Source: Desulfonatronum thioautotrophicum (GTDB lineage: Bacteria > Desulfobacterota > Desulfovibrionia > Desulfovibrionales > Desulfonatronaceae). Taken from it: DNA of 64,000 nucleotides. Shown in pieces: positions 57,281 through 64,000 of the stretch (position 1 is the first letter of the stretch; each line of letters begins with the position of its first letter). The notes under the pieces were generated by a model that had not been told where the DNA came from, searched no databases, and was given only the letters and a program-made list of their open reading frames with translations. The stretch spans positions 1-64,000 of the forward strand of contig NZ_JYNO01000012.1 in assembly GCF_000934745.1 (NCBI RefSeq), read 5' to 3'. The position numbers were made by a program, and so were the translations under genes.

Positions 57281-57377
57281 GCAGGCTAAAAAAAACTATA
57301 GCAGCGTTGCTGCTTGGCACCCTCATGGATTGGAAAACGTGCACACTTCAAAGGCGACATGGCTCCGCTGCCTGAGA

Positions 57378-58511
57378 TCATTTCCTGTCCAGGTGGACAG
57401 CGTAGCGCTTGGCCGTTGTATCGGCCAACACCTGGAACTCCTCATCACGCAGCGGGCGAGCCAGGGATTGCGCGAGTTCACGGACGCGGCGGGTCAGGAT
57501 TTCCAGCCGTTGCCCAGACAAGCTGATACCCTGGCGATCCGCGGCCAGATGCACCGCGGCTTTTCCGGACTTGCCTCCCAGGCTGAGCTTTCGGGTTCCG
57601 GCAACCTGCTCCGGGGCAAAGGCCTCGAACAAGGCCGGGACCTTGGCTATCCCCTGAAGATGTAGTCCGGTTTCACAGGCAAAAATGTCGTCGCCCACCA
57701 AGGCCTTGTTGCGGGCCACGGGAACCCCGGCAGCCCCGGCAACCATACGGGCCAGGCTGACGCATTCCGACAAATTATACCTGGCTCCTTGCCGGATATT
57801 CAGGTGCGCGGCCACTTCTTCCAGGGCGGCGATGCCGGAGCGCTCTCCGATGCCCAGGACGGAAACGTCCACGCTCTGCGCTCCGGAAGACAGGGCCGTG
57901 ACTGCATTGGCCGTGCCCATACCGAAATCATTATGGCCGTGAAATCCCACCGGCAGGTTGGTTTGGCCCACGAATCGCTGCACCAGTCGTGCGGTTTCCA
58001 GCGGCGTCAGCAGGCCCACCGTGTCCGACAGGCGAATCCGCTGTCCCCCTGACTGCTCCACTTCTCGGGTTACCTGCAGTGCAAAATCCGTATCCGCTCG
58101 GGAAACATCCTCCAGGCCTACTCCAATAAAGGGGATTTTCAGGTCCATGGCCTGCTGGAGGATTGTCCGCAATCGTCGCAGCAGGCCTTTCCGGTCCAGT
58201 CCCAGACGGTTTTCCAGGTGGGCATCCGAAACCGGGACCCCGAATTGCAGCCGCAAAACGCCAATGGCAGCCAGGGCTTCCAGGTCCAGTCGGCGCAGTG
58301 GTGACCAGACGGTGAGGGCACATCGTCCCTCGGGGTCGATTCGTCGGGCGTGCTGCAGCAACCCCTGCAGTCCGTCCTGCCCAGCCCAGCCGATTTCCAC
58401 CTCTTCCACGCCGCAGCGGATCAATCCCGCCAGAATCTCCCGGCGCATGGTGTCCGTGAAATAGACCCCGTACATCTGGGCCCCTTCCCGTAGTGTACTG
58501 TCTAAGAGCAT
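57378..58511 (-). CDS. nifV: homocitrate synthase NifV
   Basis: Condenses acetyl-CoA and 2-oxoglutarate to homocitrate, the organic ligand of the nitrogenase FeMo-cofactor. The 377-residue LeuA-like enzyme starts MLLDSTLREGAQMYGVYFTD; later motifs are IRLSDTVGLLTPLET, GFHGHNDFGMGTANAVTAL with metal-binding His, and VSVLGIGERSGIAALEEV. It diverges from nifH. The start at 58511 has GGGG about 8 bases upstream; the open frame extends to 58676 but only over the promoter region. A -24/-12 promoter is found at 58561-58576. Confidence 0.92.
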   Translation of the reverse strand: MLLDSTLREGAQMYGVYFTDTMRREILAGLIRCGVEEVEIGWAGQDGLQGLLQHARRIDPEGRCALTVWSPLRRLDLEALAAIGVLRLQFGVPVSDAHLENRLGLDRKGLLRRLRTILQQAMDLKIPFIGVGLEDVSRADTDFALQVTREVEQSGGQRIRLSDTVGLLTPLETARLVQRFVGQTNLPVGFHGHNDFGMGTANAVTALSSGAQSVDVSVLGIGERSGIAALEEVAAHLNIRQGARYNLSECVSLARMVAGAAGVPVARNKALVGDDIFACETGLHLQGIAKVPALFEAFAPEQVAGTRKLSLGGKSGKAAVHLAADRQGISLSGQRLEILTRRVRELAQSLARPLRDEEFQVLADTTAKRYAVHLDRK

Positions 58512-58560
58512 TGCGATTTCCCCATTCTGCTTTTTTCTCGTGGTGTGACCCAATTCCGTC

Positions 58561-58576
58561 TGCAAGGTTGTGACCA
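58561..58576 (-). promoter_or_regulatory. sigma-54 promoter of nifV
   Basis: On the minus strand TGGTCACAACCTTGCA has GG-N10-GC spacing and a perfect -12 box TTGCA. Predicted start near 58550, 40 bases before the nifV ATG. Confidence 0.68.
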
Positions 58577-58754
58577 GAAAAATTTTCGAAGTCATTCCTC
58601 CAGCAAACAGCAATACAGCACAATCAATGCCACTCCCCTTCTGGTAGGAGACGGAGCAGGTGAATTGCCCTGGCAAAACAGCCGGGAAAAGGACTTTGCC
58701 GGATTATGGATCATCAAGCAGATACGGAAGAGAGCGATGTCGGTTCAAACTAAA

Positions 58755-58817
58755 TTGTACGATACTACAAAAATGTTTGGTTTTATTGTCGTGTCTCACA
58801 ACCATTTGTGCAAATGG
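58755..58817. promoter_or_regulatory. candidate activator sites in nif region (three palindromes)
   Basis: Two inverted repeats TTGT-N8-ACAA at 58755-58770 and 58786-58801, centres 31 bp apart (three helical turns), followed by CCATTTG-TG-CAAATGG at 58802-58817. They resemble but do not match NifA sites (TGT-N10-ACA). They lie about 100-150 bp before the nifH promoter. Confidence 0.55.
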
Positions 58818-58841
58818 GATGGCCGCAAAAATATTTCATAT

Positions 58842-59777
<936 letters not shown>

Positions 59778-59846
59778 GCGCGGTCATATCCACCCATTCG
59801 GCTGAAACTATTCCGATCCACGAATGAACCACAAGGGAGAAATGCA

Positions 59847-60206
59847 ATGTTGATTATGGTCCGAGCCATTGTGCGGCCTGAAAAGGTTGATGACGTTTTG
59901 AAGCTGTTGATGGATGCCGGATACCCGGCGGTTACCAAATTTTCCGTGGCTGGTCGCGGCAAGCAGCGCGGCATCAAGATCGGGGAGATCACGTACGACG
60001 AAATTCCCAAGGTTCTGTTGATGAGCGTGGTTGGTGAAAAGGACAAGGACTTCGTGGTCAAAACGATCATGGAAGGAGCCCGTACCGGCGAGAAGGGCGC
60101 TTTTGGCGATGGAAAAATCTTCATCAGCCCTGTTGAGGAAATGTACACCATCAGCTCCGGGGTCAAGGAGACGGAAGGGGCGGACCTGAAGGGGGTCGGC
60201 GTATGA
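59847..60206 (+). CDS. nifI1: nitrogen regulatory PII-like protein NifI1
   Basis: A 119-residue PII-family protein (MLIMVRAIVRPEKVDDVLKLLMDAGYPAVTKFSVAGRGKQRG) with the C-terminal TGEKGAFGDGKIFISPVEE. With NifI2 it inhibits nitrogenase reversibly at the protein level when ammonium is added (switch-off), relieved by 2-oxoglutarate and ATP; this is known from methanogens and expected here. It lies 69 bases after nifH and overlaps nifI2. Confidence 0.95.
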   Translation: MLIMVRAIVRPEKVDDVLKLLMDAGYPAVTKFSVAGRGKQRGIKIGEITYDEIPKVLLMSVVGEKDKDFVVKTIMEGARTGEKGAFGDGKIFISPVEEMYTISSGVKETEGADLKGVGV

Positions 60207-60577
60207 AAGAGATCACCGCCGTTATCCGGATGAACATGGTCAACAAGACCAAAGAGGCACTGGCCGAAGCGGGCATTCCAGCCTTCTTCGCCCTGGAGGC
60301 CCAGGGGCGCGGCAAGGGGCTGATCAATTCCGCTCTGCTCAAGGGGGCGGAAAAAGGGTACGAAGAAGCTTCCGAACTGCTCGGAGAAAAGGGAAGATTG
60401 TATCCCAAGCGGGTTTTTTCGGTGATCGTTGCTGACGATCAGGTGGAAGACGTGGTGGAAACCATTATCGATGTGAACAAGACCGGCAAGCCCGGAGACG
60501 GGAAGATCTTTGTCTGTCCGGTATTCGACTCCGTTCGGGTCCGCACCGGAGAAAAAGGTAACAAATCAATCGATTAA
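60203..60577 (+). CDS. nifI2: nitrogen regulatory PII-like protein NifI2
   Basis: A 124-residue second PII-like subunit (MKEITAVIRMNMVNKTKEALAEAGIPAFFALEAQGRGKG; VNKTGKPGDGKIFVCPVFD). It overlaps nifI1 by 4 bases (ATGA). NifI1 and NifI2 form a hetero-oligomer that binds NifDK and blocks NifH docking. The T-loop is longer than in GlnB, as typical for NifI2. Confidence 0.95.
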   Translation: MKEITAVIRMNMVNKTKEALAEAGIPAFFALEAQGRGKGLINSALLKGAEKGYEEASELLGEKGRLYPKRVFSVIVADDQVEDVVETIIDVNKTGKPGDGKIFVCPVFDSVRVRTGEKGNKSID

Positions 60578-60600
60578 GATTGGCTGAGCCAGGAGGAAGC

Positions 60601-62244
60601 ATGAGCACCATCGCGAAGAAGAAAAAGGCCGTCAAGATGGATCCCACTGATATCGTGCAGGATCTGTTGAAAAAATACCCTACTAAAGTGGCCCGCAAGC
60701 GGGCCAAGCAGATCATGGTCAACGAGGCGGAGGGCGCAACGACTCCGGAAATGGGCGCCAACGTCCGGACCATCCCGGGAATCATCACCATGCGCGGGTG
60801 CACCTATGCCGGTTGCAAGGGCGTTATTCTCGGCCCGACACGGGATATCGTGAACATCACCCATGGTCCCATCGGCTGCGGCTTCTATTCCTGGTTGACC
60901 CGGCGCAATCAGACCCACACCGAAACCGATGCCGAAGAAAACTTCATGACCTACGCCTTTTCCACGGATATGAACGAGAACGACATTGTTTTCGGTGGGG
61001 AAAAGAAGCTGAAGCAGGCCATTCAGGAGGCCTACGAACTCTTCAATCCCAAGGCCATCGCCGTATTTTCCACCTGTCCGGTGGGCCTGATCGGCGACGA
61101 TGTCCATGCCGTGTCCAAGGAAATGAAGGAAAAGCTGGGGATCAATATTTTCGGATTCAGCTGCGAGGGCTACAAGGGTGTCAGTCAGTCCGCGGGGCAC
61201 CACATCGCCAACAACCAGATCTTCAAGCACGTTGTAGGTACCGAAGGGGCAGTCAAGGTCGGCGAGTTCAAGATCAATCTGCTGGGCGAGTACAATATCG
61301 GTGGTGACGGGTTTGAAATCGACCGAATTCTGGACGCTTGCGGGATCACCGTGGTCTCCACCTTCAGCGGCAACTCCACCTACGAGCAGTTTGCCACGGC
61401 CCACAACGCGGACCTGAACACGGTCATGTGCCACCGCTCCATCAACTACGTCGCGGAAATGATGGAGACCAAGTACGGGATTCCCTGGATCAAGGTGAAT
61501 TTCATCGGTGCCGAGGCCACGGCCAAATCCCTGCGCAAAATCGCCCAGTACTTCGACTCCCCCAAGCTGACCGAACGAGTGGAGGCCGTGATTGCCGCGG
61601 AGATGCCGGATGTCAAAGCGGTCATGGATGACGTGCGTTCCCGGACCGAAGGCAAGACGGCCATGCTGTTTGTCGGCGGTTCCCGGGCCCACCACTACCA
61701 GGAACTGTTCAACGAGATCGGCATGCGGACCATTTCCGCGGGATACGAGTTCGCCCACCGCGACGACTATGAAGGCCGTCACGTCATTCCGGAGATCAAG
61801 ATCGACGCGGACAGCCGGAACATCGAGGAACTGGAGGTCGAGGCCTGCACGGAAAACTACAATCCGCGCAAGACCGAGGAAGAGTTGAAAAAGCTGGAAG
61901 AAGCAGGATTCAAGTTCAAGGACTACGCGGGAATGATCCCGGACATGCCGAACAAGTCCCTGGTTATCGACGACCTGAACCAGTACGAGGCCGAGAAGCT
62001 GATCGAAATCATGAAACCGGACATCTTCTGCGCCGGCATCAAGGAAAAGTACTCGGTTCAGAAGCTGGGCATTCCGCTGAAGCAGTTGCACAACTACGAT
62101 ATCGGCGGCCCCTATGCCGGATTCAAGGGCGCCATCAATTTCTTCAGGGATATTGACCGGATGGTCAACAGCAAAGTCTGGTCCTACATGAAGGCCCCTT
62201 GGCAGGAGAAGCCGGAACTCTCCGCAACGTACGTCTGGGAATAA
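60601..62244 (+). CDS. nifD: nitrogenase molybdenum-iron protein alpha chain
   Basis: Catalytic alpha subunit binding the FeMo-cofactor. The 547 residues include P-cluster cysteines (MRGCTYAGCKG, GPIGCGFYSW, STCPVGLIGDD), the cofactor cysteine in NTVMCHRSINY and the histidine in KQLHNYDIGGPYAGF. The length exceeds Azotobacter NifD (about 490), as in Clostridium-type proteins, which carry an extra internal segment. No vnfG/anfG gene separates it from nifK, supporting the molybdenum enzyme. GGAGG lies before the ATG. Confidence 0.96.
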   Translation: MSTIAKKKKAVKMDPTDIVQDLLKKYPTKVARKRAKQIMVNEAEGATTPEMGANVRTIPGIITMRGCTYAGCKGVILGPTRDIVNITHGPIGCGFYSWLTRRNQTHTETDAEENFMTYAFSTDMNENDIVFGGEKKLKQAIQEAYELFNPKAIAVFSTCPVGLIGDDVHAVSKEMKEKLGINIFGFSCEGYKGVSQSAGHHIANNQIFKHVVGTEGAVKVGEFKINLLGEYNIGGDGFEIDRILDACGITVVSTFSGNSTYEQFATAHNADLNTVMCHRSINYVAEMMETKYGIPWIKVNFIGAEATAKSLRKIAQYFDSPKLTERVEAVIAAEMPDVKAVMDDVRSRTEGKTAMLFVGGSRAHHYQELFNEIGMRTISAGYEFAHRDDYEGRHVIPEIKIDADSRNIEELEVEACTENYNPRKTEEELKKLEEAGFKFKDYAGMIPDMPNKSLVIDDLNQYEAEKLIEIMKPDIFCAGIKEKYSVQKLGIPLKQLHNYDIGGPYAGFKGAINFFRDIDRMVNSKVWSYMKAPWQEKPELSATYVWE

Positions 62245-62263
62245 GCGAAGGAAGGATACGATC

Positions 62264-63643
62264 ATGACATTACTCCGACACACTCCAGTAGAAATCAAGG
62301 AACGCAAGGCGCTGTCCATCAACCCGGCCAAGACCTGCCAGCCCGTGGGTGCCATGTACGCGGCCCTGGGCATTCATGGATGTCTGCCGCACAGCCACGG
62401 TTCCCAGGGTTGCTGCGCCTATCACCGCAGCGCGCTGACCAAGCACTACAAGGAGCCGGTTTCCGCGGCCACCAGTTCGTTTACCGAAGGTGCGTCCGTT
62501 TTTGGCGGCCAGGCCAATCTGCTCCAGGCCATCAACAACATCTTCACCGTGTACGAACCCGATGTGATCGCCGTGCACACCACGTGCTTGTCTGAAACCA
62601 TTGGGGACGACGTGCCCCAGATCACGGACAAGGCCCGCCAGGAAGGAAAGATTCCTGAAGGCAAATTCGTGGTCAGCGCTTCCACCCCCAGCTATGTGGG
62701 CTCCCATGTGACCGGTTTCGCGAACATGGTCATGGGCACGTTGAAGGGGTTTTCCGAGAAAACCGGGAAGAAGAACGGCAAGGTGAACATCATTCCAGGC
62801 TTCGTGGAGCCCTCGGACATGGAGGAACTCAAGCGCATGTCCACGGTTATGGGCGTACAGACAATCCTCTTTCCGGACACTTCCGGCGTGCTGAACGGCC
62901 CGCTGACCGGCGAGTACAAGATGTTCCCGGACGGCGGCACGACCGTTCCCGAGCTGCGCTCCACTGGGGACAGCATCGGGACCCTGGCTCTGGGCGAATG
63001 GGCCTCGGCCGAGGGTGCCAAGTATCTGGACAGCACCCACAAAGTGCCTTGCAAGATTTTGGATCTGCCCATCGGCCTGAAGGCCACAGACCGGTTCGTT
63101 GACGCCCTGCGCATGATCACCGGTCGCCACGTGCCGGACCTGATCGCCCATGAGCGCGGGCAGCTGGTGGATTTGATTTCGGACATGCACCAGTACTTCT
63201 ACCACAAGAAGGTGGCCCTGGTGGGCGATCCGGACCAGGTCATCGCTCTGACCGAATTCCTGACCTCCATTGACATGTGCCCCGTGCACATCGTCACCGG
63301 AACACCGGGCAAGAAGTTCGAGGCCCGGATCAAGGAAATCACCAAGGACAGCCCCTTCCCGGTCAATGTCAAAGCTCTTGGCGATATGTTCCTGCTGCAT
63401 CAGTGGATCAAGAACGATCCCGTGGATCTGCTCATCGGCAACACCTATTGCAAATACATCGCCCGGGACGAGGACATCCCACTGATCCGCCACGGCTTCC
63501 CCATTATTGATCGCGTCGGTCATCAGTACTTTCCCACGGTCGGCTACAAGGGCGGCTTGCGCCTGCTGGAAAAGATTCTGGACGCCCTGCTGACCCGCAT
63601 TGACCGCGACGCTCCGGAAGATTGCTTCGAGCTGACGTACTAG
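62264..63643 (+). CDS. nifK: nitrogenase molybdenum-iron protein beta chain
   Basis: Beta subunit, sharing the P-cluster. The 459 residues contain the cysteines in PAKTCQPVGA, GCLPHSHGSQGCCAYHRS and HTTCLSETIGDD, and the conserved GGQANLLQAI and HGFPIIDRVGHQYFPTVGYKG. It lacks the N-terminal extension of Azotobacter NifK, as the Clostridium type does. It starts 19 bases after nifD. Downstream lies a heptamer repeat and a ferredoxin. Confidence 0.96.
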   Translation: MTLLRHTPVEIKERKALSINPAKTCQPVGAMYAALGIHGCLPHSHGSQGCCAYHRSALTKHYKEPVSAATSSFTEGASVFGGQANLLQAINNIFTVYEPDVIAVHTTCLSETIGDDVPQITDKARQEGKIPEGKFVVSASTPSYVGSHVTGFANMVMGTLKGFSEKTGKKNGKVNIIPGFVEPSDMEELKRMSTVMGVQTILFPDTSGVLNGPLTGEYKMFPDGGTTVPELRSTGDSIGTLALGEWASAEGAKYLDSTHKVPCKILDLPIGLKATDRFVDALRMITGRHVPDLIAHERGQLVDLISDMHQYFYHKKVALVGDPDQVIALTEFLTSIDMCPVHIVTGTPGKKFEARIKEITKDSPFPVNVKALGDMFLLHQWIKNDPVDLLIGNTYCKYIARDEDIPLIRHGFPIIDRVGHQYFPTVGYKGGLRLLEKILDALLTRIDRDAPEDCFELTY

Positions 63644-63680
63644 GTCAGAGGACAGCAGACAGGGGACGGAATTCAGGAGT

Positions 63681-63708
63681 CAGGATTCAGGATTCAGGAT
63701 TCAGGATT
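63681..63708. repeat. four tandem heptamers CAGGATT
   Basis: Four perfect copies between nifK and the ferredoxin gene, preceded by AGGAGT. It lies in the operon spacer and could vary in copy number. Confidence 0.85.
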
Positions 63709-63802
63709 CGGAAGGCTTCTTGAGGATTGCTGTCGGGAATACGCCAACATGAAAAACCAGGGTGGCCAAGGGGATGCACTGGGATAGAAGAGGAGAAATA
63801 AC

Positions 63803-64000
63803 GTGGAAAAGCCGAAGCATCATTTGTTTGTTTGCGCCAGTTTTCGGACCAAGGGCGAGCCCAAGGGGGTTTGCCATAAAAGTACAATTGGTCTGTTGCC
63901 CTATATTGACGAAGAGATTCTGGACCGCGGTCTGGACGTTCTGGTGACCAGCACAGGGTGTCTGAAGCAGTGCGAAAACGGTCCTGTGATGGTCGTCTAT
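63803..64000 (+). CDS. thioredoxin-like [2Fe-2S] ferredoxin, start only
   Basis: Partial; 66 codons visible. It begins at GTG with AGGAG 8 bases upstream: MEKPKHHLFVCASFRTKGEP, then KGVCHKS... and STGCLKQCENGPVMVVY. Cysteines at 11, 24, 53 and 57 follow the pattern of the Clostridium pasteurianum/Aquifex 2Fe-2S ferredoxins with a thioredoxin fold, often found next to nitrogenase genes and proposed to interact with the MoFe protein. It probably belongs to the nif operon. Confidence 0.88.
   Translation, partial: MEKPKHHLFVCASFRTKGEPKGVCHKSTIGLLPYIDEEILDRGLDVLVTSTGCLKQCENGPVMVVY

Overview
The window looks like chromosome from an anaerobic, motile, diazotrophic deltaproteobacterium, most probably a sulfate reducer of the Desulfovibrionales type. 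The reasons are the gene content and order: a nifH-nifI1-nifI2-nifD-nifK cluster of the anaerobe type, a di-haem quinol:fumarate reductase beside a two-subunit iron-sulfur fumarase, many PAS-type histidine kinases, flagellar accessory genes, a PEP-CTERM protein and a GC-rich coding bias. The assignment is an inference from gene families; no 16S gene is present.

Layout. 1-9.1 kb: a truncated chemoreceptor, a cardiolipin synthase, an M32 carboxypeptidase, then an NtrC-type response regulator/kinase pair facing a small periplasmic DUF4168 protein and a repeat-rich lipoprotein. 9.3-14.1 kb: coaX-eno-folD (overlapping genes) and mgtE behind a long structured leader with its own small proline-rich ORF. 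14.2-16.9 kb: three minus-strand genes (GT9 glycosyltransferase and two unknowns, possibly flagellar). 17.1-21.9 kb: frdC-frdA-frdB-fumarase alpha-beta, a C4-dicarboxylate module. 22.0-27.5 kb: a biosynthetic run, aminotransferase-hom-kdsB-carA-TPR. 27.6-28.0 kb: tRNA-Ser(GCU), its terminator and the decayed 3' end of a flagellin gene. 28.2-36.7 kb: a hendecad-repeat coiled-coil membrane protein, two membrane proteins, a cold-shock protein, cbiB, EttA, HU and a LOG-family protein. 37-39.2 kb: an M29 aminopeptidase and a rhodanese-YceI fusion without the rhodanese cysteine. 39.3-47.9 kb: two large paralogous six-PAS hybrid kinases flanking a PEP-CTERM protein with a sigma-54-like promoter. 48.1-56.8 kb: a secreted protein of unknown function, then a plus-strand signalling cluster (REC-HDOD, REC-PAS-kinase, REC with a degenerate HD-GYP domain, kinase) and a nitroreductase. 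57.0-64.0 kb: a YjfB-like motility gene behind a sigma-28-like promoter, nifV diverging from nifHI1I2DK across an intergenic region with two opposed -24/-12 promoters and several palindromes, and the start of a thioredoxin-like [2Fe-2S] ferredoxin.

Scattered through the intergenic regions are repeats: three copies of a roughly 150-170 bp palindromic element, one of which carries a further 140 bp insertion; REP-like hairpins; an octamer tandem repeat beside the chemoreceptor ribosome-binding site; and short tandem repeats next to the nif operon. All names rest on reading translated motifs by eye. No database search was run.
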